Assembly (NCBI GenBank): GCA_031395485.1
Contig: JANNUS010000005.1
Location: forward strand, 186,001-250,000
Length of the DNA stretch: 64,000 nucleotides
Direction of reading: 5' to 3'
From: UBA2336 sp031395485
GTDB taxonomy: Bacteria > Bacteroidota > Bacteroidia > Cytophagales > Cyclobacteriaceae
Part shown: positions 33,578 to 42,821 of the stretch, piece by piece
How positions within the stretch are numbered: position 1 is the stretch's first letter
Layout of the letters: the number at the start of each line of letters is the position of its first letter
Position numbers and translations under genes: made by a program
The notes under the pieces: model-generated
Database searches by the model: none
What the model was told of the DNA's origin: nothing
The model's input: the letters and a program-made list of their open reading frames with translations, nothing else

Positions 33578-34774
33578 TTATCGCTTCTCACGTTCAGTCG
33601 TAAGATTAATAAAGGCTGTAATGGTGTGTGCGCGCAAACCATCTGACCGTTTATACCAGGCGTAGCGAAGTTCTATTTCGTTGAATGACCATCGATGATA
33701 GTCACCGCCTAAGGGTGTAAACCGAACACTGAGGCCAGTCTTGTAGCTATTAAAATTCGAAAGGTCATAATCGGATGTATAAAATTCTTGCAACGGATTA
33801 TGCAGCGCGTACGGCTTAAAGAAATTTACTCCTTTTTGTGTGTACATCCGAATAAAGGGGGAAATGGTAAATTCCTGTGATACCTTCATGGGTGTTTCTA
33901 CCTCTACAGTGTGTGCGGTAATTCCAAAATCATCCCAATAAAATCGATAGTAGGTTCGAATAATCCACATCTTACCTAAGAACATATTGAGTTGTGCGCC
34001 AATCGGGATTTTAAATCGCTGTTGCGGAAGACTCTCAACACGCTTGGAATCATCGGTAAAGTATACACGATGAAAGGGAGTCGATAGTAACCCGTGCTGA
34101 TATGCTATGCCTGGATAAATACCCAATGCTACTCTTCTGTTTATCGTTTGATAGTAACTAAAAGAAAGATTATACGAGTTTCGCCTGTAAACATCGAACC
34201 AATTCTGATCTCTTAATTCCTCAGGGTAAATCAGGATATGCGGTTCCCCCGGGTTCCGCCATCGCAAATCATCAAAAAAAGTTTGCAATGCTACTGACCA
34301 TTCTTTTGATTGATCTTCCGATAACTTTCCTACCGAAACTCCTGTACCGATGGATAAATAATCTGACTCACCCGAAACACTGGAGTTGATGCCAATACTC
34401 CGCCCGTTTTTAAGATTGTGATTGTATCCAGCCGTAGCATGAATTCTAAAATCCTTTCGGGAAGCCGAAGAAAATACATCATCAATATTATCTGTGGAAG
34501 CTGAAGAAATAATGTCAGATCCAAAATCAAAGCTTATACTTTTAATGGAATCGCTTGACCATACAAACGAATAGTCTTGAGCATAGACCTGTAAATATTC
34601 CGTATCAATACCACCTGTAACTGCCGAGTGATCATTGTCCTGCGTGTAGTAAGAAAACATTGCCTGTATGTCCGTACGATGCAGCTTCTTTTTTGAATAG
34701 ACTTTGTCGGCTGCTTTCTGCCCGAAAGCCAGCGATGATGCCAAAAGGCCTATGATGACATATCGTTTTTTCAC
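33578..34774 (-). CDS. DUF3570 outer-membrane-type protein
   Basis: 398 residues with a signal peptide ending ASSLAFGQ. The mature part has alternating short strands with many Tyr/Ser/Arg residues, as in an outer-membrane beta-barrel, and matches the DUF3570 family by its order and by the motif LHRTDIQAMFSYYTQDNDHSA (in part). It is the last gene of the Trx-ApbE-DUF4266-DUF3570 operon. This gene combination recurs in Gram-negative bacteria and suggests an envelope redox function. Confidence 0.85.
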   Translation of the reverse strand: MKKRYVIIGLLASSLAFGQKAADKVYSKKKLHRTDIQAMFSYYTQDNDHSAVTGGIDTEYLQVYAQDYSFVWSSDSIKSISFDFGSDIISSASTDNIDDVFSSASRKDFRIHATAGYNHNLKNGRSIGINSSVSGESDYLSIGTGVSVGKLSEDQSKEWSVALQTFFDDLRWRNPGEPHILIYPEELRDQNWFDVYRRNSYNLSFSYYQTINRRVALGIYPGIAYQHGLLSTPFHRVYFTDDSKRVESLPQQRFKIPIGAQLNMFLGKMWIIRTYYRFYWDDFGITAHTVEVETPMKVSQEFTISPFIRMYTQKGVNFFKPYALHNPLQEFYTSDYDLSNFNSYKTGLSVRFTPLGGDYHRWSFNEIELRYAWYKRSDGLRAHTITAFINLTTEREKR

Positions 34775-34783
34775 AGCATAAAA

Positions 34784-35005
34784 TTAATTGCAACCGCAGC
34801 CTCCGCTGTTCTTCATACTTCCTCCACCCGTAGCGCCCTCACGATAGGCTTGAACATTTTCTTCATGCCTTCGCGCACCTAACTGACCCATTTTCATATC
34901 GCGATCATTTAAATAAACTCGTTGGTAGGGTCGTACAGATTCACAGGAAGTTGCTCCTGCAAAAAATAAAAGAAGAATCAGGTAAAGAAAGAGTTGTCTC
35001 TTCAT
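34784..35005 (-). CDS. DUF4266 small lipoprotein
   Basis: 73 residues. The signal peptide has lipobox GATSC (Cys near 21). The remainder fits DUF4266: VRPYQRVYLNDRDMKMGQL, then YREGATGGG and a terminal GGCGCN. The REGAT stretch resembles, but is not identical to, the SGA(T/S) flavinylation sequence used by ApbE, whose gene overlaps this start by 4 bp. The Cys-rich tail could bind metal or thiols. Confidence 0.85.
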   Translation of the reverse strand: MKRQLFLYLILLLFFAGATSCESVRPYQRVYLNDRDMKMGQLGARRHEENVQAYREGATGGGSMKNSGGCGCN

Positions 35006-35940
35006 ACGTTGATCATATTAATTGCCAGATGCTTTGTGGTAAGAATTTCATTTCTATCTGTTACAATCAGGCAATGCGTGTTCGGCAGCTGTTCAATGAA
35101 ATGCATTCCAACCTGCGAGCCCATTATGGTAACAGCGGTTGCAAGCGCGTCTGAAAGTTCTGCACTGGGACTAACTACGGTTACACTTTTAACGCCTCTC
35201 ACAGGTTTGCCCGTTTTAGGATCAATCGAGTGAGAATAACGAACACCATCTATTTCAAAATACTGCTCATAATCACCTGAAGTAGCAACAGAGGAATTCA
35301 TGATTGGTATCCATGCTAATGTTTTATCAGAATCATTCGGATTGGCGATACCGACCTTCCACAGTTTTCCATCAGCTCGGGTACCCCACGCTGTAAGATC
35401 ACCGCTCGCATTAATTACTCCGCTCGTTACACCTCTGTTAATAAGAAGTTCTTTTACTTTATCGGCCGCATAACCTTTGCCAATAGCAGCAAAGCTAATA
35501 TGCATGTTGGGTTCTGTAAGATAAACACGATGTTCATCCAGTAAACTAATATTTTTATAGCCTACACGCTTCATAGCTTCACTGAGCTGAGCTTCATTAG
35601 GCAAGGTAAATTGTTGCCCTTTGAAATTGTACATTTTTTTTAGCAGTCCCGAAGTAATATCAAATGCTCCTTGGGTGATTGCAGAAATCTCTTTGCTTCG
35701 TTTAATAATGTCATATACTTCAGGATCAACCGTTACGGGCCGCATACCCGAAGCTTGATTGATCCTTGTTGTTTGGGAATCTTCAGAAAACTCTGTTAGT
35801 ATATTCTCAATCCGTTTCACTTCATTTACTGCAACATTCAGTAATTCTTCTCCATCGTCATCTGCCAGCAATACAAATTCGAAAGCAGAGCCCATCAGTT
35901 TTACCTGTCTTCTGAATTCCTGTTGTGCTGCTACGTTCAT
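35002..35940 (-). CDS. apbE: FAD:protein FMN transferase
   Basis: 312 residues of the ApbE family. It has MGSAFEFVLLADDDGE near the start, IGKGYAADKVKELL near 155, the GGD-like NASGDLTAWG near 178, and the metal and FAD region YSHSIDPKTGKPVRGVKSVTV near 237. It attaches FMN covalently to Thr/Ser of target proteins in the periplasm. No clear signal peptide is seen in this short form. It overlaps both neighbours by 4 bp. Confidence 0.9.
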   Translation of the reverse strand: MNVAAQQEFRRQVKLMGSAFEFVLLADDDGEELLNVAVNEVKRIENILTEFSEDSQTTRINQASGMRPVTVDPEVYDIIKRSKEISAITQGAFDITSGLLKKMYNFKGQQFTLPNEAQLSEAMKRVGYKNISLLDEHRVYLTEPNMHISFAAIGKGYAADKVKELLINRGVTSGVINASGDLTAWGTRADGKLWKVGIANPNDSDKTLAWIPIMNSSVATSGDYEQYFEIDGVRYSHSIDPKTGKPVRGVKSVTVVSPSAELSDALATAVTIMGSQVGMHFIEQLPNTHCLIVTDRNEILTTKHLAINMINV

Positions 35941-36374
35941 TTCGAAAGAGTATCCTTTAGTTGTGAAACAAACTCCTCTGATGATTGATTACTGTAGGAT
36001 AATGGCGCTAGCACCGTCTTATCGGCCCGTAGCAAGATAAGTTGCGGAAATATTCCTTTAGGATTGTACGCTTCAGCGAGCAAATCATTTTGCTTTTGTT
36101 CCTTTGCCGCTACTTGTTTTCGCTGAGGAAAATCAGCTTTCAGAATTACCAGGTTTTCTTTAGCAAATTCTAAAAATTCATTTTCAGATAGAACCTGCTT
36201 ATCAAACCGAATACAAGGCGCGCACCAATCCGATCCGGCAAAAACAAGCAATACCGGTTTTTGAGTTTCGCTAGCAATTCGAAAGGCCTCCTCAGCATCA
36301 TGTTCAATCTGCCCTAAACACATGAATGATTGAACTGACAGAATTAATACTATAAAGAATTTACACGTCCGCAT
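35937..36374 (-). CDS. Thioredoxin-fold protein
   Basis: 145 residues with a signal peptide (to about residue 22, SFMCLGQ). The thioredoxin redox site is SDWCAPCIRFDKQ near residues 50-62, followed by LVILKADFP and a C-terminal strand with the cis-Pro region GIFPQLILLR. Periplasmic, probably reducing or protecting thiols of the DUF4266/DUF3570 partners. First gene of the operon. Confidence 0.88.
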   Translation of the reverse strand: MRTCKFFIVLILSVQSFMCLGQIEHDAEEAFRIASETQKPVLLVFAGSDWCAPCIRFDKQVLSENEFLEFAKENLVILKADFPQRKQVAAKEQKQNDLLAEAYNPKGIFPQLILLRADKTVLAPLSYSNQSSEEFVSQLKDTLSK

Positions 36375-36542
36375 TCACTCGTTGATTTTAATACGCTTCT
36401 GATAATCTTAAATTTAAAAAATTTGAATTAAAATTCAGGCTCTGGGGGTTATCCTTTCTTTACCAACTTCATTAAAACAATAAACAATCAGGATTTGGAT
36501 ACGCGGGCGGCTACAATGCCTGAGCATGAACGTTGAAATGAG

Positions 36543-37838
36543 TTATTTTTTAAACGCTTTCATCAATAAATAAATTATTGAAGCTGCGGCCAGGAATATC
36601 AACCCTCCAACAATTTCACTGATTGCCAGATTTGATAGGAACCAACTTGTTGCTAATAAAGCGAGAATAGGAATCGTTAACCCACCCGGAATCACGAATG
36701 AATTTTCAGCCGGCTTAACTTTTCTAAGCTTTATTGTAGCTAGTATTACACCAATGTATATCATCAGTAAGGAAGAGCTGGCAATTACTGCAAGCTGACG
36801 AAACCCACCTGAAATGGAAACAATGAAGCCTATACCCGAATAAAAAAGAATGGCTACATAGGGAGTTGCATAACGTGGATGAATGATGGATAAAAATTTC
36901 GGAAGTAATCCATCGCGTGCTGCCGCATAGGGCAATCGCGAAGAGTTTAATATATCACCACTAATTACACCAAAGCCTGAAATGGCTACCCCCAATACGA
37001 TCATCACCTTTCCAAAATAACCCAGCATGGTGCTGGCCACCAACACCAGGGGGGCTTCTTTTTGTTCAGCAAGACTTTCTCCCAATACACCTTGAGCCAC
37101 AAACTGAATCAAGATGTAAAAAGAAAAAATGGCAAACACCCCAAGAAAAATACCTCGAGGGATTGTACGCTTAGGATCTTTGATCTCTCCACTGGCACTA
37201 AAGGCAGCCTCCACACCGCCAAATGCAAAAAATAAAACAAGAGATACTTCACCAATTTTTTGAATGGAGGGCCATGAAGTAACTTCATATTTTTCAATAT
37301 CAATGAAGAATATTCCTACCACAATCAAAACAACCAATGGCAATAATTTTCCAATGGTTACAATTTCAACCAGCGTGTTACCGTGTTTTACACCACGAAC
37401 GTTGAGCAAGGCAATGCCACCAAAAACAATGGCTAAAAATAAAGTACGTACGGCAGGCTGCTGAAGCGATGGAAAAAATGTAGAAAGATTATCGACTATT
37501 ACATTAGCTATGGCTGCATCGGCCATAATACAATACCCAAACCAAAAAAGGATGTTACCTAAGAACCCTGCATAAGGACCAAAGGCTGCTTCAATGTAAA
37601 CATACACACCGCCTGTTACATGTACTTTGCTGGCAGCCTCTACAAAACACATTAGCACCAATGCAATTAGTACCCCACACACTAAATAGGCGAGAAAACT
37701 GGCCGCACCCAAGTAAAATGCCACCACTGCAGGCAACGCAAAAATGCCTGCACCAATGGTCATGTTAACTGCATTCGCTGCCAGCGAGCGCACACCAATT
37801 ACTTTTTTTAAACCTTCGTCTTGTTCAGAAGTAGTCAT
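36543..37838 (-). CDS. APC-superfamily amino-acid permease
   Basis: 431 residues with about 12 transmembrane helices. The first helix carries the APC signature NMTIGAGIFALPAVVAF (about 20-36), where the unwound GAGIF binds the substrate amino group; FAFGGVEAAFSASGEIKDPKR is in helix 6. The specific substrate is unknown. Divergent from the phosphoesterase gene. Confidence 0.88.
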   Translation of the reverse strand: MTTSEQDEGLKKVIGVRSLAANAVNMTIGAGIFALPAVVAFYLGAASFLAYLVCGVLIALVLMCFVEAASKVHVTGGVYVYIEAAFGPYAGFLGNILFWFGYCIMADAAIANVIVDNLSTFFPSLQQPAVRTLFLAIVFGGIALLNVRGVKHGNTLVEIVTIGKLLPLVVLIVVGIFFIDIEKYEVTSWPSIQKIGEVSLVLFFAFGGVEAAFSASGEIKDPKRTIPRGIFLGVFAIFSFYILIQFVAQGVLGESLAEQKEAPLVLVASTMLGYFGKVMIVLGVAISGFGVISGDILNSSRLPYAAARDGLLPKFLSIIHPRYATPYVAILFYSGIGFIVSISGGFRQLAVIASSSLLMIYIGVILATIKLRKVKPAENSFVIPGGLTIPILALLATSWFLSNLAISEIVGGLIFLAAASIIYLLMKAFKK

Positions 37839-37930
37839 AACGTGATGATACGTGTTGAAGTAAGGTATTTAAAAGCTATCTTCCAACTGTATCGTTAAAT
37901 CACTAACTTTTCATCTTAATTTTCTTACAA

Positions 37931-39109
37931 ATGCATCAACTTCGATTGTTTGTTTTTATTTTTTTAAGCTGCTCACCAATTATTTCATTCGCTGTTTCAG
38001 TAAAAGGGTATGTGTTTGTTGATAAAAACGCTAACGGTATCCGCGATAAAAATGAAAGTGGTGTTAAGGATGTTATGATTTCAGATCAGGTCACGATCGT
38101 TACAACGAATGCCGATGGATTTTATCAATTTGAGAGTACCCATAATTTGGGTTATGTATTTATTAGTCAGCCGAACGGATTTATTGTTAAGGGACTATTT
38201 TGGAAGCGTATACCGAAGGGTCAATCGGAGTTTACAGGCGATTTTCCATTGAGCATTGCTCCCACCTTATCCAAGGTTACGTTCATTCATGCTTCCGATA
38301 CGCATATTAGTGAATCATCCGTTGATCGAATTCAAAAGTTAAGAGAAAAGGCAGACTCTCTTAAACCGGCTTTTATTCTGATATCGGGTGATCTTATTAA
38401 AGATGCGCTTCGTGTTTCGGAAAAAGAAGCCACCAGCCTTTACGAATTATACCTTGCAGAGATTAATAAATTTTCATTTCCGGTTTATAGCATACCGGGC
38501 AATCATGAACTTTTTGGAATTGAACGACACAGTTCCCTTGTAAATTCCACGCATCCGCTTTACGGAAAAGAAATGTATCGTCATTATTTGGGACCCGATT
38601 ACTACTCATTCAATTATGGAGGCATTCACTTTGTTGGAATAAACTCGGTTGACTATAACGATCTTTGGTATTATGGTTTTGTTGATTCTCTCCAGCTAAC
38701 GTGGCTTAAAAAAGACATTTCCATAATAAATAAGTCGACCCCCGTTGTAACGTTTAACCACATTCCGTTTTATTCAGGAGGGTTAAGCATGTGGACCTAT
38801 CGGGATGAAGAACCAGGAAGTACACTCATATCGGCTAACGGGGAAAAAACTTTCCGTCATATCGTAAGCAATGCCGATGCCGTAATGAGTATACTAAAAA
38901 ATAATTCACACACCTTAGCACTGGCAGGCCATTATCATGCTTCACAGCAATTTACAATTGAAGGTGTAGGTCAACCGACTCGGTTCCACCAAACAGCCGC
39001 CATTATTGGGGCATCTCAATTAGGTACCACTGTGCTGCCCTCGGGCTTTACTTTGTACACGATTGAAAAAGGCAAAATTGATAATGGAAAGTTCATCCTG
39101 CTTAAGTAA
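37931..39109 (+). CDS. Secreted calcineurin-like metallophosphoesterase
   Basis: 392 residues with a signal peptide (to about 22). An N-terminal SdrD-like/MetallophosN beta domain (VKGYVFVDKNANGIRDKNES, about 24-100) is followed by the phosphoesterase with all metal motifs: HASDTHIS, ISGDLIKD, IPGNHELFG, FNHIPFYSGG and LAGHYHASQQ. The substrate is unknown; the family includes envelope phospholipid or nucleotide phosphohydrolases. It ends 6 bp from the convergent alkA. Confidence 0.9.
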   Translation: MHQLRLFVFIFLSCSPIISFAVSVKGYVFVDKNANGIRDKNESGVKDVMISDQVTIVTTNADGFYQFESTHNLGYVFISQPNGFIVKGLFWKRIPKGQSEFTGDFPLSIAPTLSKVTFIHASDTHISESSVDRIQKLREKADSLKPAFILISGDLIKDALRVSEKEATSLYELYLAEINKFSFPVYSIPGNHELFGIERHSSLVNSTHPLYGKEMYRHYLGPDYYSFNYGGIHFVGINSVDYNDLWYYGFVDSLQLTWLKKDISIINKSTPVVTFNHIPFYSGGLSMWTYRDEEPGSTLISANGEKTFRHIVSNADAVMSILKNNSHTLALAGHYHASQQFTIEGVGQPTRFHQTAAIIGASQLGTTVLPSGFTLYTIEKGKIDNGKFILLK

Positions 39110-39115
39110 CAATCC

Positions 39116-39997
39116 TCACAAACTCTTCCACAAATACAAAGTAGCGTACGCTTCCCATCCTTTGTAGTTCCTAAAAATCTGTTTCACCTGATCAAGGGAA
39201 GGTTTTTTCTTCATTCCCTTTAGATTTTTAATCGCGTTGTGAATGCCTGCATCCTCCAACGGAAAAGCATCAGGATATCGAAATGTTTTCATCATTGCAT
39301 AGTTGGCTGTCCAATTGCCAACACCTTTTATGCTCATCAATATTTCTTTTGCTTCTTGCAATGGCAACCCTCTTAGTTTTTCTTTTGAGATGTGTCCACT
39401 GGCAAAGGCTTCTGCAATATTTACAGCGTACTTGCTCTTCTGCCGAGAAAACTGAAGAGGAAGCAATTCCGCATCGCCCAGCGTGGCTACACGGGTGGGC
39501 GTTGGAAATAAAAAATAATTCTGATCCTCCCAAAAAAGCTTTTCTCCAAAATTCTCAACAAATCGTTGCTTTAGTGTGTACGCAAATTGAATGTTAATTT
39601 GCTGACCAATTACAGCCCATACCAATGATTCAAATAGATCGGGTTGGCCAATTATTCTATATCCATAGTGCTTTTTTACTAACTCCTTTAATATTGGGTC
39701 TTTCTTTGCAAGTTTGTAAAAAGGAGTAAGATCGGTTTCAAGATCAAACCATTCGCGTACATACTCCACAACCTGCTTCTTTATATCAGTAGAGGGTGTT
39801 GTATTCATAAACTCCAACACAAGGCCCGCATCCTGATTTCTTACGTTGAATAGAATTAAGGTGTCATCCAGCCGCAATAGCTTTACAACGCCATCTTCCT
39901 GAACACGATGCAACACTTCTTTAGGTGAACGCTTCAAGAATTGAAGATTCTGTTCATACCTAAATTCTTTCGGTACTGATATTCGAACAATTGACAT
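39116..39997 (-). CDS. alkA: DNA-3-methyladenine glycosylase II
   Basis: 293 residues. It has the N-terminal TBP-like domain and an HhH-GPD domain with VWAVIGQQINIQFA near 128, MSIKGVGNWTANYAMM hairpin near 220, and the catalytic Asp in PDAFPLEDAGIHNAI near 244. It removes alkylated bases. Its start region overlaps the open frame of the divergent Ada-type protein, placing it in an alkylation-repair cluster. Confidence 0.9.
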   Translation of the reverse strand: MSIVRISVPKEFRYEQNLQFLKRSPKEVLHRVQEDGVVKLLRLDDTLILFNVRNQDAGLVLEFMNTTPSTDIKKQVVEYVREWFDLETDLTPFYKLAKKDPILKELVKKHYGYRIIGQPDLFESLVWAVIGQQINIQFAYTLKQRFVENFGEKLFWEDQNYFLFPTPTRVATLGDAELLPLQFSRQKSKYAVNIAEAFASGHISKEKLRGLPLQEAKEILMSIKGVGNWTANYAMMKTFRYPDAFPLEDAGIHNAIKNLKGMKKKPSLDQVKQIFRNYKGWEAYATLYLWKSL

Positions 39998-40100
39998 GTA
40001 CCCAAAGTACTCTGATCAAACTCTCCTATCCAAATTCTTACAACTGATTAGCAAGTTTCGGGTTGGAATTAAGGTAGAACTCTCGCAAAATTACGCAACC

Positions 40101-40349
40101 ATGCTATATCACTTAACCATCCCCTATTCTGAATTGAGAAAATTGATTCATTCTGGTAAAATCAAACTTACTGGCAACGCTCTCTTAAAAATTTATGGTG
40201 CACTTTCGTGCTCCTCCGGCAAGCGGATGAAGAAAGAGAATAGGGTTTTCTTTAAAAATGAAAAAGAGGCAAAACAATTGGGATTCAGAGCGTGTAGTCA
40301 TTGCTTGCATAAAAAATACAGACAGCGGAGTGAGCAAGAATCAGGTTGA
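40101..40349 (+). CDS. Stand-alone Ada-type metal-binding domain protein
   Basis: 82 residues from ATG 40101. The frame extends upstream to 39996, but that part overlaps alkA and lacks family similarity. The Ada Zn domain is seen in KIYGALSCSSGKRMKKENRVF and GFRACSHC. Only three of the four Ada cysteines are present: the methyl-accepting Cys38 position (IYC in Ada) is Gly here. Phosphotriester repair by methyl transfer is therefore doubtful. It precedes the AraC-methyltransferase Ada gene by 38 bp. Confidence 0.78.
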   Translation: MLYHLTIPYSELRKLIHSGKIKLTGNALLKIYGALSCSSGKRMKKENRVFFKNEKEAKQLGFRACSHCLHKKYRQRSEQESG

Positions 40350-40387
40350 AAATTCGATCGATCAGACTGAATTTTGAACTATAAAAA

Positions 40388-41284
40388 ATGCATAGCTTTA
40401 TGTTACACGTGACCCACGAAACAGACATCAACTACAACCGGATTGAAAAGGCAATCCAATACTTGGAGGAAAACTTTCAGCACCAGCCCGAATTGGATGA
40501 GGTGGCAGAGAAAGTACACCTTTCTCCTTTTCACTTTCAACGTATCTTCACAGACTGGGCAGGCATCAGCCCTAAGCGATTTTTGCAATTTCTTACGGTC
40601 GACTTTTTAAAAACAAAACTGGAAGAATCTAAAAATATGGTAGAGGCTGCCGATGCGGCCGGGCTTTCCAGTCAATCACGTGTGTATGATTTGTTTACTA
40701 CACTGGAAGCTGTTACGCCACAGGAATACAAACAAAAAGGTTCAGGCATTCGCATAGAATATGGAGTGCATGAAACACCTTTCGGATTGTGCTTGATTGG
40801 TATAACGGAACGCGGTATCTGTTGGCTTTCGTTCATTGGTACGGATGAAGATCCAAAACACGAATTAGAAAAAATGAAGGAACACTGGCATAATTCAATT
40901 TTTCATCAAGATCAAAATTTGACCCTAGCATTTATTCATTCCATCTTTAACCGCAAAGCCACAGACCTGCCTGCCGGCAAGGCAGGGTCGCAAAGAAAAC
41001 TCCACGTATTTGTAAAGGGGACAAATTTTCAAATTAAAGTGTGGGAAGCCTTGTTGAGAATTCCCATTGGGGACATTACTACTTATCAGGGAATTGCGCA
41101 GCAAATTCAAAGTCCGAAAGCCATGCAGGCTGTGGGTTCGGCTGTAGGATCAAACCACATCGCCTACCTGGTTCCATGTCACCGTGTAATCCGCAAAGAT
41201 GGAATATTAGGTGAGTACCGCTGGAGTTCAACACGCAAGAAAAGTATTATTGGCTGGGAGATGGCGAAGGCATCGGGATTTTAA
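40388..41284 (+). CDS. ada: AraC-type regulator fused to O6-methylguanine-DNA methyltransferase (Ada, lacking the Zn domain)
   Basis: 298 residues. Residues about 12-115 hold two AraC helix-turn-helix units (LDEVAEKVHLSPFHFQRIF, then AADAAGLSSQSRVYDLF). Residues about 130-295 are the methyltransferase with acceptor Cys in LVPCHRVIRKDG near 261. An unusual LPAGKAG insertion at about residues 194-200 is encoded by a 21-bp palindromic repeat (40966-40986). It repairs O6-alkylguanine and probably activates the alkylation-response genes around it. Confidence 0.9.
   Translation: MHSFMLHVTHETDINYNRIEKAIQYLEENFQHQPELDEVAEKVHLSPFHFQRIFTDWAGISPKRFLQFLTVDFLKTKLEESKNMVEAADAAGLSSQSRVYDLFTTLEAVTPQEYKQKGSGIRIEYGVHETPFGLCLIGITERGICWLSFIGTDEDPKHELEKMKEHWHNSIFHQDQNLTLAFIHSIFNRKATDLPAGKAGSQRKLHVFVKGTNFQIKVWEALLRIPIGDITTYQGIAQQIQSPKAMQAVGSAVGSNHIAYLVPCHRVIRKDGILGEYRWSSTRKKSIIGWEMAKASGF
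40966..40986. repeat. GC-rich palindromic repeat inserted in frame in ada
   Basis: CCTGCCTGCCGGCAAGGCAGG has CCTGCC and GGCAGG arms flanking GCCGGC. It is far more GC-rich than its surroundings and encodes LPAGKAG. Such palindromes, often read as PAGRQ/PAGKA peptides inside proteins, are known to me from Bacteroidota genomes as dispersed elements. No second copy was seen in this window. Confidence 0.6.
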
Positions 41285-41297
41285 CAAGCGGGTAGAA

Positions 41298-41947
41298 ATG
41301 AAAACAACATCGCTAAAAATTCATGCGTCCGAATTCCTTGGTGATGTATCAGCTGAAATCCTCCATCCTGAAAATATAAAATACATACTTACGTTGGCAC
41401 ATGGTGCAGGCGCGGGTATGAATCATCCCTTCATGACGGCCCTATCGAATGAATTAGCTGCATTGGACATTGGTACGTTGCGATTTAACTTCCCCTTTAC
41501 AGAACAGAAAAAGAAAAGGCCTGATGTTCCTGCGGTAGCGCATAAAACAATTGAAGCTGCTATTCTAAAAGTAAAGGAGTTATTTCCTTCCACCCCAATT
41601 TTTAGTGGTGGTAAATCTTTTGGCGGACGAATGACTTCACAATATTTATCAAAGCAAGAGTCACATACTGTAAATGGAATTGTATTTGTTGGTTTCCCAT
41701 TGCATCCTTCTGGGAAACCATCCGTTGAACGGGCCGAACATTTAAAGGATGTTAAGGCACCTATGCTGTTTCTTCAGGGAACGCGTGATAAATTGGCAAT
41801 TGGAATTTGATCGAGCAGGTAACTTCTTCGTTGCCACTAGCAAAACTTATAAGGTTTGAAGGTACTGATCATAGTTTTAAAGCCGCAAGACAAAATATTA
41901 CCCCGTTGATTGCTCTATCTATAAAGGAGTGGATGACTAATCCATGA
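41298..41947 (+). pseudogene. Alpha/beta hydrolase (KANL3/Tex30 or dienelactone-hydrolase-like), frameshifted
   Basis: ATG 41298 starts an alpha/beta hydrolase with LAHGAGAGMNHPFM (oxyanion region) and nucleophile motif GGKSFGGRMTS. The frame stops at 41808-41810 right after GTRDKLA. In the next frame the protein continues without a break: LIEQVTSSLPLAKLIRF, EGTDHSFKAA with the catalytic His, stopping at 41945-41947. A single lost base near 41793-41805 explains it. It is either a recent pseudogene, a sequencing error or, less likely, programmed frameshifting. Confidence 0.82.
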
Positions 41948-42069
41948 TTCGCGGATACGATCGTTCGTAACCCTATTTTTTTACATACTTCCAGTTTCTG
42001 ATCTTTCCTTCGGCCAATTGTATTCACTGAAAAATACAGTTTTCTGCTTACCTTCAAAAAAATATTAGT

Positions 42070-42630
42070 ATGCCTCACATCGTAATTTTATCCGCTAGTG
42101 TACGCACCGGAAGAAACAGTCATCGGGTAGCTCTGTATTTCAAGAAATTTCTGGAAGAAACTAAATCCGCAACCAGCGAGATTTTGGATTTAGCAATTTC
42201 TAATTTTCCGGTATTCAATGAACGCTTACAATTTCAGGAATCTCCATCAACAGAAGTGCTTGATTTTGCAAAAAAGATTAAATCTGCCGATGGGGTAATC
42301 ATGATTACACCTGAATACAATGGAGGATACCCTGCCAGCTTAAAAAATATTATAGATCTCCTTTATACTGAGTGGCGCAGAAAACCGATTGCCATCGTTA
42401 CCGTATCGGACGGAGTTTTTGGTGGAACGCAGGTGATAACTTCGCTTCAATTTTCATTGTGGAAAATCCGCGCGTGGACAGTTCCTGCTATGTTTCCGGT
42501 TCCACAAGTCCAGCATTCTTTTGATGAAGTGGGCAATCCAACCGATAAAACCGCTACCGATAAAAGGGCCAAGGTCTTTATTGATGAACTCTTTTGGTGC
42601 ATTGAGGCTAACAAACGCATGACTGATTAA
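42070..42630 (+). CDS. NADPH-dependent FMN reductase
   Basis: 186 residues with a flavodoxin-like fold: ILSASVRTGRNSHRVA for FMN phosphate binding near residues 5-20, and ITPEYNGGYPASLKNIIDLL near 78-97, both hallmarks of the FMN_red family. It reduces FMN, quinones or azo compounds with NADPH. Monocistronic between the hydrolase remnant and clpB. Confidence 0.9.
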   Translation: MPHIVILSASVRTGRNSHRVALYFKKFLEETKSATSEILDLAISNFPVFNERLQFQESPSTEVLDFAKKIKSADGVIMITPEYNGGYPASLKNIIDLLYTEWRRKPIAIVTVSDGVFGGTQVITSLQFSLWKIRAWTVPAMFPVPQVQHSFDEVGNPTDKTATDKRAKVFIDELFWCIEANKRMTD

Positions 42631-42821
42631 TTTCCGCCATACCAAATATCTCCATCCACTTATTCTTCCAATGCAAAACCATAGCTAGTCTTTTAAGGTA
42701 GAATTGTCTACACAATCGGAAATATTGTCACATTAGGGAAGTTCTTTTTAAAGAAATAAGACAGAATTGCTTCTTTCTATCAATGGTGTGTGGTTTGATC
42801 GGGTATTAAAAAATTCAGATC

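Noticed and set aside
41211..41810. Hydrolase start at 41211
   Set aside because: That frame overlaps the end of ada by 74 bp with non-conserved sequence. ATG 41298 matches the family start.
42661..42821. HrcA/CIRCE-like operator upstream of clpB
   Set aside because: Only a short TAGA-N4-TCTA symmetry near 42700 is present. It is too weak to call a heat-shock operator.
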